Shown here piece by piece: positions 17,412-25,072 of a stretch of 64,000 bases of DNA; position 1 is the stretch's first letter, and every line of letters starts with the position of its first letter. The notes beneath the pieces were generated by a model that was not told the DNA's origin, did no database searches, and saw only the letters and a list, made by a program, of their open reading frames with translations. Position numbers and translations under genes: made by a program. Source of the DNA: Parasphingorhabdus litoris DSM 22379 (lineage in GTDB: Bacteria > Pseudomonadota > Alphaproteobacteria > Sphingomonadales > Sphingomonadaceae); contig NZ_CP086727.1 in the NCBI RefSeq assembly GCF_020906275.1, positions 3,465,001 to 3,529,000 of the forward strand. Reading direction: 5' to 3'.

Positions 17412-17849
17412 ATGCGATCACTTTTCTCTCTCCCTTTATTGGCCGTGTCGTTGAGCCTTTCTGTTCCCGCTGCGGCGCAGGATGAAGGCGCTGAATCCGA
17501 AATGATCGAAAAGCTTAACGATCCGGAATTTCAGGATGGCATGGTGTCGATGATGTCCGGTTTTATGACGGCGATGATGGACTTGCCCATTGGCCAATTT
17601 GCAGCCGCGATGGAAAAAGCTGTCCCCGAAGACTTGGATGATGGCGAGACATTTTCCGATATCGATCCCGATGCCACATTGGGTGAGCTGGCCGCGCGTG
17701 ATAATCCTGATTTCAATGCCGATATGGAAGACAAAATGCGCAAGGGCACTGTGATGATGGGCATCCTGGCCAGCGAATTTGGCGCTTTGCTTCCGCAACT
17801 CAAAGCGATGGGCGAGCAGATGAAGCAGCGAATGGATGCGCTGGAATAG
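17412..17849 (+). CDS. Secreted DUF2059-like small protein, paralogue of the gltD-gltB spacer gene
   Basis: The 145-residue product starts at ATG 17412 behind a GGAGGCTC ribosome site. It has a signal peptide (MRSLFSLPLLAVSLSLSVPAAAQ). The mature part shares its order of motifs with the product of 10831-11715: a Met-rich helix, an IG/MGxxA(S)A segment, a DD-rich linker, a TL(G/A)(E/D)L..R.(N/D)P.F..M block and a VMM helix. It lacks the C-terminal DUF2059 half of that protein. It appears monocistronic. Function unknown. Confidence 0.75.
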   Translation: MRSLFSLPLLAVSLSLSVPAAAQDEGAESEMIEKLNDPEFQDGMVSMMSGFMTAMMDLPIGQFAAAMEKAVPEDLDDGETFSDIDPDATLGELAARDNPDFNADMEDKMRKGTVMMGILASEFGALLPQLKAMGEQMKQRMDALE

Positions 17850-17949
17850 GCGCGTCTGACGGGCCGTTTTGTAACGCCTGACCATCTATTCGCGCTTTCG
17901 GGCATCAAGCCCCTTCCCCCACAGCACTTTCCCGATTAACAGCAACGTT

Positions 17950-18621
17950 ATGTGGCAGTTATTCCAATTTCCTCTTTGTCCGTTTTCGCGCAAAGTTCGC
18001 CTGTTAATGGGCGAAAAGTCGGTCGGCTATGAGCTTGTACGCGAATCACCATGGGAACAACGGGATCAATTTCTGGATATGAATCCCGCAGGCCGCACAC
18101 CCGTTATGCGCCATGATCAGCGGGATATCACGCTGATCGATAGTGTCGCAATCTGCGAGTATATAGAAGAAACGGTCGAAAAGACCCCGATGATTAATGG
18201 CACCGCGACCAACCGGGCCGAAATCCGCCGCCTGGTCGCCTGGTTTGACGAGCAGTTTTACGGTGATGTCACCGCGCCGCTGCTTTTCGAACGCATGCAC
18301 AAGCGTATTGTGCACCGCCAGCCACCGGATGCAAAATTGCTCCGCGAAGCAATGCGCCGGGCCAATGTCCATCTAGACTATATCGACTATCTGATTGATC
18401 ATCGCAGCTGGCTGGCCGGTGCGACGATGAGCCTCGCTGACCTGACCGCGGCGGCGCAAATATCGGTCGCGGACTATCTCGGCGGGATTGATTGGACCGG
18501 CCATGACCAAACCAAGGCTTGGTATGCGATGTTCAAATCACGCCCGTCTTTCCGTCCGTTGCTGTCAGAACGCATGGAAGTCATTACCCCTCCGCCCCAT
18601 TATGAAAAGGTCGACTTTTGA
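17950..18621 (+). CDS. Glutathione S-transferase family protein
   Basis: The 223-residue protein has an N-terminal thioredoxin-like domain beginning QFPLCPFSRKVRLLMGEK, with a CPFS active-site-like motif near residues 9-12. The conserved NPAGRTPVM cis-Pro loop and the SVAICEYIEE glutathione-binding region follow. The C-terminal helical domain contains ATMSLADLTAAAQISVADYL. The CPxS motif suggests an omega- or beta-like reductase/thioltransferase rather than a conjugating enzyme. It overlaps the start of the following DUF3224 gene by one base. Confidence 0.85.
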   Translation: MWQLFQFPLCPFSRKVRLLMGEKSVGYELVRESPWEQRDQFLDMNPAGRTPVMRHDQRDITLIDSVAICEYIEETVEKTPMINGTATNRAEIRRLVAWFDEQFYGDVTAPLLFERMHKRIVHRQPPDAKLLREAMRRANVHLDYIDYLIDHRSWLAGATMSLADLTAAAQISVADYLGGIDWTGHDQTKAWYAMFKSRPSFRPLLSERMEVITPPPHYEKVDF

Positions 18622-19085
18622 TGGCCCTAGCGAAATCGGTTGTTGCAACGGTCGCTCTGCTGTCTCTGGCGGGCCCGGCATTGGCCGAGGATGTGAAAAA
18701 GAAACAGGCCAGCGGCGCATTTGAGGTCGAACTATCACCAGTATCCGAAAAAGGGGAAAGCCCCGCGCGCATGGTTTTGACCAAAAGCTTCACCGGCGAT
18801 CTGATCGGGACCGGCACAGGACAGATGATGGCCGATGCCAATAAAACCACCGGTGCGAGGGTCTATGTCGCTCTGGAAACCATAACGGGCTCACTTAACG
18901 GCAAGCAGGGCAGCTTCATTGTCACCCATCATGGAACCATGACCAAGACAAGCCAGAATCTGTCAATTGAGATCGTACCAGATAGCGGGACCGACGAACT
19001 GAGCGGCATTACCGGAACCATGGCCATTCAGAATGTCGACGGAAAACATAGCTATACGATCAACTACAGCCTGCCTGACAGCTGA
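18621..19085 (+). CDS. Secreted DUF3224-family protein
   Basis: The 154-residue product has a clear signal peptide (cut after GPALA, about residue 22). Its mature domain matches DUF3224 in style: a TKSFTGDLIGTGTGQM segment, YVALETITGSL, GKQGSFIVTHHGTMT, and a closing VPDSGTDELSGITGTM. This family forms an allene-oxide-cyclase-like beta barrel by published annotation; no activity is established. The TGATG junction with the upstream GST gene (1-base overlap) points to translational coupling. Confidence 0.83.
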   Translation: MALAKSVVATVALLSLAGPALAEDVKKKQASGAFEVELSPVSEKGESPARMVLTKSFTGDLIGTGTGQMMADANKTTGARVYVALETITGSLNGKQGSFIVTHHGTMTKTSQNLSIEIVPDSGTDELSGITGTMAIQNVDGKHSYTINYSLPDS

Positions 19086-19108
19086 TTTGTTGCTGGCAGC
19101 ATCTAGCC

Positions 19109-19567
19109 CTATGGCTGGGTGATCTTCAGTTTTTTGATCATCTGCACCTTGTCCATACCCGGCGCAAAACCATCTTTTTCGACACCCTGCTTTTCAAAAC
19201 CAAATTTGGCAAAAAACGGGGCGATTTGCGGAGTGGTGAAAAGCTCCGCTTCCTCAAACACGCCCGATGCTTCAATAGCGCGCAATCGATATTCAGCCAG
19301 CAGCCGGCCTAGCCCAGACCCATGGCGGGCATTATCGACCATACCCCAGGTGAAGCACGCCTGTCCGCGTTCTGCTCTGGAGAAGCCGCCGCAGCCGCAT
19401 ATCGTTCCATCCTGTTCGATAACAAAATAGTCACCGCCGGGTTCATTCAGAAAAGTGACGAAACCTGGCCGTTCACTCGCGTCAAAATAGCGCGGCACAT
19501 TGCTGTCAAACAAGGCCAGACAAGCGGCCTTGTCGGTCACCGCATAGGGTCGAACACTCGTGTTCAT
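19109..19567 (-). CDS. GNAT-family N-acetyltransferase
   Basis: The 152-residue single GNAT domain contains CGCGGFSRAERGQACFTWGMV and GSGLGRLLAEYRLRAIE, the acetyl-CoA binding GxGxGxxL loop. KFGFEKQGVEKDGF lies near the end. The substrate cannot be inferred. Its start overlaps the ubiG stop by 4 bases (ATGA), so the two are co-transcribed. Confidence 0.85.
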   Translation of the reverse strand: MNTSVRPYAVTDKAACLALFDSNVPRYFDASERPGFVTFLNEPGGDYFVIEQDGTICGCGGFSRAERGQACFTWGMVDNARHGSGLGRLLAEYRLRAIEASGVFEEAELFTTPQIAPFFAKFGFEKQGVEKDGFAPGMDKVQMIKKLKITQP

Positions 19568-20337
19568 CCCCGCACAACTGTCATCAGATAATTGAGCGAC
19601 AAGTTGTCCGACAAGGAAAAACCGTGAGAGGGGCTGTAGGACAGGCCGGTGGTGTCGGTAACTTTAAGCCCGGCTTTTGCCAGCAACTTTTCCAGTTCTT
19701 CCGGCGTAAAAAACTGATCATGATGATGCGTGCCTTTCGGAATACGCCCGGTCATTTCAGCAAGATTGACCAGCATCAGTTTCGACATGGCCGTGCGATT
19801 CGGTGTGGAGAGAATCATCAAGCCATCATCGGCCAGTGCATTGGCCAATCCGGCCACGAAACTGTCGGTGTCATCAACATGTTCGATGACTTCGAGCGAG
19901 GTTACGAGGTCGAAACCGCTTTCTCCAAATTTTTCGATCCCGACATTGCGATAGTCGATATCCAGTCGCTGCGGTTCCGCATGCGCCTTGGCCGCCGCGA
20001 TATTTTCCGGCGCTGCATCGAGCCCAGTTACCGTCGCACCCATGCGCGCCAAAGGTTCGCAAACCAGCCCGGCACCGCAGCCAACATCCAGTGCGCGCTT
20101 GCCAGCCAGAGGCTTCAGAACACTCGTATCCACCCCGAAATGCCGGTCGATCGCATCCCTGATATAGCCGAGCCGTACCGGATTGAGCCGATGCAGCATC
20201 GCAGACGACCCGTTCGGGTCCCACCAATCGGCTGCCAAAGCCCCGAAATGCGCCGCTTCATCGGGGTTTATTGTGCTTTTGGTTGCGCCTGAAACCGACT
20301 CAGAGCTTGGGCGCTTGCTGGTGCTTGCGTTTGTCAT
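19564..20337 (-). CDS. ubiG: Ubiquinone biosynthesis O-methyltransferase
   Basis: The 257-residue SAM-dependent methyltransferase carries out both O-methylation steps of ubiquinone synthesis. The SAM motif I is DVGCGAG at residues 84-90. EVIEHV (motif II region) and ILSTPNRTAMSKLML, the stretch characteristic of UbiG/Coq3, follow. The N-terminal EAAHFGALAADWWDPNGSSAMLHRLNPVR is also diagnostic. It is divergent from lysC with about 70 bp between starts, and followed by a GNAT gene in the same operon. Confidence 0.95.
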   Translation of the reverse strand: MTNASTSKRPSSESVSGATKSTINPDEAAHFGALAADWWDPNGSSAMLHRLNPVRLGYIRDAIDRHFGVDTSVLKPLAGKRALDVGCGAGLVCEPLARMGATVTGLDAAPENIAAAKAHAEPQRLDIDYRNVGIEKFGESGFDLVTSLEVIEHVDDTDSFVAGLANALADDGLMILSTPNRTAMSKLMLVNLAEMTGRIPKGTHHHDQFFTPEELEKLLAKAGLKVTDTTGLSYSPSHGFSLSDNLSLNYLMTVVRG

Positions 20338-20408
20338 AACGTCTCTTTATCACAGCCCGCGCGTCTCGTTCAGACCCTTTTTCAACAGAAAGACAGATAA
20401 CAGGCATC

Positions 20409-21677
20409 ATGGCACGGATAGTGATGAAATTTGGCGGCACGTCGATGGCAGGGATCGAACGAATCCGCCGGGTTGCCCAGATCGTCAAGCAACAGGCCGA
20501 TGCCGGGCATGAGGTAGCGGTCGTGGTTTCCGCCATGGCGGGAGACACTGATCGGCTGGTCAATTTCTGCCGTGAAGCCAGCTCGCTTTACGATGCTGCG
20601 GAATATGACGTTGTGGTTGCGAGTGGCGAACAAGTCACATCCGGCCTGCTCGCCATTGCCCTGCAATCGCTGGGTGCCAAGGCGCGCAGCTGGCTGGGTT
20701 GGCAAATGCCGATCCGCACCATCGAATCGCACAGCAAGGCGCGGATCGAAACCATCGATGCCGATGATTTGACCGCTTCGATGAAAAGCGGTGAAATTGC
20801 GATCATTCCGGGCTTTCAAGGCATTAGTCAGGATGGCCGGATCACCACATTGGGTCGCGGCGGATCAGACACCAGTGCCGTTGCCATTGCCGCAGCAGTC
20901 AAAGCGGATCGCTGCGATATTTATACTGACGTCGATGGCGTTTATACGACGGACCCGCGCATCGTGACCAAAGCGCGCAAATTGAAAACCGTGACTTTTG
21001 AGGAAATGCTGGAACTGGCCAGCGTCGGCGCGAAAGTGCTGCAGACGCGCTCCGTTGGTCTGGCGATGAAGGAAAATGTCAAAATTCAGGTACTGTCATC
21101 CTTTACCGAAGAGGGTGTCAATTACACCGCCGACGACCTGCCGGGAACGATGATCGTCAGCGAAAGTGAGATGGAGAAACAGGATATGGAACGCCAACTG
21201 ATCACGGGTATCGCCCATGACAAGAATGAGTCCAAAATCACCCTGACGCGCGTGCCGGATAAGCCGGGCGCCGTGGCCAATATTTTTGAGCCGCTGGCCG
21301 AGGCAGCGATCAATGTCGATATGATCATTCAGAATGTCGGCCGCGAAAAAGGCGAAACCGACGTGACCTTCACCGCGCCAACCAGCGATCTCGACCGGAC
21401 CATGCAGGTGCTGGAAGGTGCCAAGGAGAGCATTGGCTATAACCGTCTGATTTCCGATACGAATGTCGCGAAGATCTCGGTCGTCGGCGTTGGTATGAAA
21501 AGCCATGCTGGTGTCGCTTCGACGATGTTTAAGTCACTGGCCGATCGCGGCGTGAACATTCAGGCGATCACGACGTCAGAAATCAAAGTCAGCGTGCTGA
21601 TCGAGGAAGACTATACCGAACTGGCGCTCAGGGTGCTTCACACCGCCTATGGCCTGGATGCAGAGGATGCAGCTTGA
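20409..21677 (+). CDS. lysC: Aspartate kinase
   Basis: The 422-residue enzyme phosphorylates aspartate, the first step toward lysine, diaminopimelate, threonine and methionine. KFGGTSMAG (residues 7-15) is the kinase signature. The catalytic domain extends to about 250, and two ACT regulatory domains follow (about 265-420), ending in VLHTAYGL. The layout is that of monofunctional, feedback-regulated aspartokinases. DapE, encoded at 43834, serves the same diaminopimelate pathway. A strong terminator follows the gene. Confidence 0.96.
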   Translation: MARIVMKFGGTSMAGIERIRRVAQIVKQQADAGHEVAVVVSAMAGDTDRLVNFCREASSLYDAAEYDVVVASGEQVTSGLLAIALQSLGAKARSWLGWQMPIRTIESHSKARIETIDADDLTASMKSGEIAIIPGFQGISQDGRITTLGRGGSDTSAVAIAAAVKADRCDIYTDVDGVYTTDPRIVTKARKLKTVTFEEMLELASVGAKVLQTRSVGLAMKENVKIQVLSSFTEEGVNYTADDLPGTMIVSESEMEKQDMERQLITGIAHDKNESKITLTRVPDKPGAVANIFEPLAEAAINVDMIIQNVGREKGETDVTFTAPTSDLDRTMQVLEGAKESIGYNRLISDTNVAKISVVGVGMKSHAGVASTMFKSLADRGVNIQAITTSEIKVSVLIEEDYTELALRVLHTAYGLDAEDAA

Positions 21678-21683
21678 TAGTCT

Positions 21684-21703
21684 CCCTCCCCTTCAGGGGA
21701 GGG
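21684..21703 (+). repeat. CCCTCCCC/GGGGAGGG stem-loop
   Basis: CCCTCCCC (21684-21691) and GGGGAGGG (21696-21703) pair around a TTCA loop, just after the lysC stop. A related but distinct stem follows 50 bp later. Such CCCTCTCCC-type motifs recur in intergenic regions of many proteobacteria. Confidence 0.55.
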
Positions 21704-21751
21704 ATTAAGGGAGGGGAAGTCTGAGCAGGTCTCGATAGCCCCCTCTCCCAA

Positions 21752-21780
21752 CCCTCTCCCCTGCAGGGGAGAGGGCTTTT
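21752..21780 (+). terminator. Rho-independent terminator after lysC
   Basis: CCCTCTCCCC (21752-21761) and GGGGAGAGGG (21766-21775) form a perfect 10-bp stem around TGCA, followed by CTTTT. It ends 13 bp before the nitronate monooxygenase start, so that gene would depend on read-through or a promoter inside the hairpin region. Confidence 0.65.
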
Positions 21781-21792
21781 AGAAAGAAAAAC

Positions 21793-22797
21793 ATGACCAA
21801 CTCAAAACTCTCCACTTTAATGCAGCGCGGCACAGACCTGCTGGGCAGCGAGACCGCGATCATGTGCGGGGCCATGTCGTGGGTTTCCGAGCGCAAACTC
21901 GTTAGCGCGATTTCCAATGCCGGTGGCTTTGGCGTTATTGCCTGCGGTGCAATGACCCCGGAATTGCTGGACACCGAGATTGCCGAAACCAAGAAGCTGA
22001 CCAGCAAGCCCTTTGGCGTCAACCTGATCACCATGCACCCGGACCTGATGAAGCTCATAGAGATATGCGGCAATCATGATGTCAGCCATGTCGTGCTGGC
22101 TGGCGGTCTGCCACCCAAAGGCAGCCTCGAAGCGATCAAGGAAATCGGCGCGAAAGTCATCTGCTTCGCACCCGCCATGGCGCTGGCCAAGAAATTCATC
22201 CGCTCCGGCGTCGACGCCATTGTCATTGAAGGCATGGAAGCGGGCGGCCATATCGGGCCGGTGGCGACATCCGTTCTGGCACAGGAAATCCTGCCGCAAA
22301 TTGCCGATCAGGTCCCGGTCTTTGTCGCGGGCGGCATTGGTACAGGCGACATGATTGGCGCTTATCTCGAAATGGGTGCCAGCGGCGTGCAACTCGGCAC
22401 ACGGTTTGTCTGCGCAAATGAATCCATTGCTCATCCGGATTTCAAAAAAGCCTTCATTCGCGGCAATGCCCGCGATGCCGTAACCAGCGTTCAGGTCGAT
22501 CCTCGCTTGCCAGTGATTCCGGTGCGTGCGCTCAAAAATAAGGGCACCGAAGAATTTACCCGCAAACAGATTGAAGTGGCAAAGCTGCTCGATGCTGGTG
22601 AGATAGAAATGGGTGAAGCGCAATTGCAGATCGAACATTTCTGGGCCGGAGCGCTACGTAAGGCCGTAATTGATGGTGATGTTGAAAACGGCAGTGTCAT
22701 GGCGGGACAATCGGTCGGCATGGTCAAGGCTGAAGAAAGCGTTGCGGATATTATCAAAACGCTGACCGAAGAAGCGGAAACGGCGCTTGCGCGCTAA
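21793..22797 (+). CDS. Nitronate monooxygenase / FMN-dependent 2-nitropropane dioxygenase family
   Basis: The 334-residue TIM-barrel flavoprotein has AMSWVSERKLVSAISNAGGFGVIACG at the N-terminus, EGMEAGGHIG with the catalytic-type His (about residues 145-155), and VFVAGGIGTGDMIGAYLEMGASGVQLGTRF for FMN phosphate binding. The family includes nitronate monooxygenases and FabK-type enoyl-ACP reductases, and the sequence does not decide between them. It lies between lysC and the PH-domain pair. Confidence 0.85.
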   Translation: MTNSKLSTLMQRGTDLLGSETAIMCGAMSWVSERKLVSAISNAGGFGVIACGAMTPELLDTEIAETKKLTSKPFGVNLITMHPDLMKLIEICGNHDVSHVVLAGGLPPKGSLEAIKEIGAKVICFAPAMALAKKFIRSGVDAIVIEGMEAGGHIGPVATSVLAQEILPQIADQVPVFVAGGIGTGDMIGAYLEMGASGVQLGTRFVCANESIAHPDFKKAFIRGNARDAVTSVQVDPRLPVIPVRALKNKGTEEFTRKQIEVAKLLDAGEIEMGEAQLQIEHFWAGALRKAVIDGDVENGSVMAGQSVGMVKAEESVADIIKTLTEEAETALAR

Positions 22798-22927
22798 GGC
22801 ACTTTGAACAAACAAAACGCGCTCAGGGTGAGCGCAGCGATTCTGTTACGCCAATGTGCTCCACGGTTGATGCGAGCGCGAACCTATCTGTCTTGCTTAA
22901 ATAACACAGCTTCGGCATAGTCGCCTC

Positions 22928-23464
22928 ATGACAGAAGCCGTTACCACCCCCGATCCGCTGGCACAGATGGAGCAGGACAAGGCCAGGGCCTATAATCAGG
23001 GCCTGACGCCGCTCCATCCGCCACAAAAATCGCTGATCCGTCTGAACACCGTCATTATGGCCGCCATTTTAATTGCTGCTGCAACTGTTGCCGATTTCGC
23101 AGCCAGCAATGAATGGCCCGATATAAGCGGCATGATCATTGGCCCGGTCACGGCCATCATGTTGTTCCTGGTCATCCTGTTACCCGAACGCATCTATCGC
23201 CGCTGGGGTTATGACATGGGGGATGAACAATTACGGGTTTTGCGCGGATTTCTGTGGCGAACGGATACGATCGTACCGTTTAACCGCATCCAGCATATCG
23301 ACGTTGCGCAAGGTCCGTTGCAGCGGATGTTCGGGCTTTCGACACTGATCGTCCATACCGCCGGCACACATAATAGTATCGTGACTTTGCCGGGCCTCAG
23401 CACGCCGGATGCCGAAGCGATGCGCGATACGATCAAGGGCCATATCCGCCAAGACATGATATGA
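22928..23464 (+). CDS. Bacterial PH-domain membrane protein (YdbS-like)
   Basis: The 178-residue protein has two membrane segments in its N-terminal half (about 35-55 and 65-85). A bPH2 domain follows, with the signature ERIYRRWGYDMGDEQLRVLRGFLWRTDTIVPFNRIQHIDVAQGPLQRMFGLSTL. It overlaps the next gene by 4 bases (ATGA). YdbS/YdbT-type pairs are commonly encoded together; their role is not well defined, with links to membrane stress in Bacillus. Confidence 0.85.
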   Translation: MTEAVTTPDPLAQMEQDKARAYNQGLTPLHPPQKSLIRLNTVIMAAILIAAATVADFAASNEWPDISGMIIGPVTAIMLFLVILLPERIYRRWGYDMGDEQLRVLRGFLWRTDTIVPFNRIQHIDVAQGPLQRMFGLSTLIVHTAGTHNSIVTLPGLSTPDAEAMRDTIKGHIRQDMI

Positions 23465-24990
23465 ATGATAGCCCTGTGACAGCAGAACCAATGCCACCGG
23501 ACGCGGATGACGCCGACGGGGCGTCCTTTCGCCACCTGCATCCGCTCAGCATCATATTGAAATCGGTTTCTGCTATCGGCCAGAATTTGGTCGCCATAGC
23601 CGTGCTCTATTTCAGCGTTTTTGATCGGAATATCGTCTATACCGGTTTGGCCGCGATCGCCTTGCTGGCCGTCATCATCGGGATTACGGCACTGATCTGG
23701 TCGCGCTTCACCTATCATATCGGGCCCAAGGAAATCCGTATCAAAAGCGGCCTGATCAGCCGCAATAACCGGTCAATTCCCTTTGACCGAATTCAGGATG
23801 TCAGCCTGGAGCAGAAACTGGTCAGCCGGATATTGGGACTGGCGACCGTGAAACTGGAAACCGGTTCCGGCGGCGGCGAGGATGGCAAGCTTGATGCGCT
23901 CGCTTTGGCTGACGCCCAGGCATTCAGAGATGCGCTGCGAGACTATAAGTCCGGTGTTGCCGCCCAAGCGTCAGACTTAACCGGAGAACCTATTGAGCCT
24001 CAGGAATCGGAAGAGCGCCCCCCGATTTTTGCTATGGATAATCGGCGGATTTTCATTGCCGGCCTATTCAATTTTTCCTTCGTGCTGCTCGCCATATTGG
24101 CCGCTATTGCACAGAATCTTGACTTTCTGTTGCCCGATGAATTCTTCAATCCCTGGTATTGGGCGGAACAATTGTCCGAGCAGGATGTGGTCAACGGGCT
24201 CAGTTTCACGGCGCAAGTTGCAGGGGCTGTCGGCGCACTGTTTTCCCTTATCGCAGTGGGCCTGATCAGCGGCATCGTCCGCACCTTCATCCGGGAATAT
24301 GGCTTTCGCTTGGATCGCGTCGACACCGGCCAACCCGGTTTCCGCCGCCGGCGCGGCCTGTTCACGCTCACCGATATGGTCATGCCAATCCACCGCGTGC
24401 AGGCGGCGATTTTACGAACCGGACCCGTGCGACAGCGTTTCGGCTGGTATCACCTGAAATTCCAGTCGCTCGCCAGTGAAGTGAGCGGAGAAAGCGACCA
24501 CAGCGCAGCGCCCTGTGCACAGATGGAAGAAGCGGAGCCAATATTGGCCGAGACCAAAATTGCCAATGTCACGCCCGATCTCGAATTCCAGCGTGTCGAT
24601 GCCGCGCTATGGTGGCGTGACGCCGTCATATTGACCATTGTCCTGGCCGCGGTCAGCGTGGGCAACGGTGTCTTTCTCCATCCTGGCTTTTATGCGCTGA
24701 TATTGCTGGCCTTACCGATCATCGCGGTGATGGTGTTGAACTGGCGCCATCATCAATATGCAATCACCACGACACAGCTTTTTGTGCGAGCTGGATGGTG
24801 GCGGCGCAAGCTGACCATATTGCCGATCCGCAAGGTGCAGACAGTTGATATCAGCCAATCACCCTTGGATCACCCTCTTGATCTGGCCACCGTCACCATC
24901 GGTATTGCCGGTGGTTCAGCCATCGCTCCGCTCAAAATCAACGATATCCCGATGGAACGGGCCATGGCCCTGCGCGAACAGCTGATATAG
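23461..24990 (+). CDS. Bacterial PH-domain membrane protein (YdbT-like, multi-domain)
   Basis: The 509-residue protein contains three successive PH-like modules separated by paired transmembrane segments. The first module has GPKEIRIKSGLISRNNRSIPFDRIQDVSLEQ (about residues 88-118), the second has RRRGLFTLTDMVMPIHRVQAA, and the third has RAGWWRRKLTILPIRKVQTVDISQSPL. The repeated IPFDRIQ/MPIHRVQ/LPIRKVQ signature is the family hallmark. It is translationally coupled to the upstream smaller partner and likely forms a complex with it. Confidence 0.85.
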   Translation: MNDSPVTAEPMPPDADDADGASFRHLHPLSIILKSVSAIGQNLVAIAVLYFSVFDRNIVYTGLAAIALLAVIIGITALIWSRFTYHIGPKEIRIKSGLISRNNRSIPFDRIQDVSLEQKLVSRILGLATVKLETGSGGGEDGKLDALALADAQAFRDALRDYKSGVAAQASDLTGEPIEPQESEERPPIFAMDNRRIFIAGLFNFSFVLLAILAAIAQNLDFLLPDEFFNPWYWAEQLSEQDVVNGLSFTAQVAGAVGALFSLIAVGLISGIVRTFIREYGFRLDRVDTGQPGFRRRRGLFTLTDMVMPIHRVQAAILRTGPVRQRFGWYHLKFQSLASEVSGESDHSAAPCAQMEEAEPILAETKIANVTPDLEFQRVDAALWWRDAVILTIVLAAVSVGNGVFLHPGFYALILLALPIIAVMVLNWRHHQYAITTTQLFVRAGWWRRKLTILPIRKVQTVDISQSPLDHPLDLATVTIGIAGGSAIAPLKINDIPMERAMALREQLI

Positions 24991-25072
24991 CGGCACAGGT
25001 AAACATCGCGCTTGACAGCAGCCACCGAATATTCACGATAGTTACAAGAGATATTTTTTGCAGGAGGACTTC

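Noticed and set aside
21817..22638. 273-codon minus-strand frame
   Set aside because: It is opposite the nitronate monooxygenase gene and has no recognisable domain.
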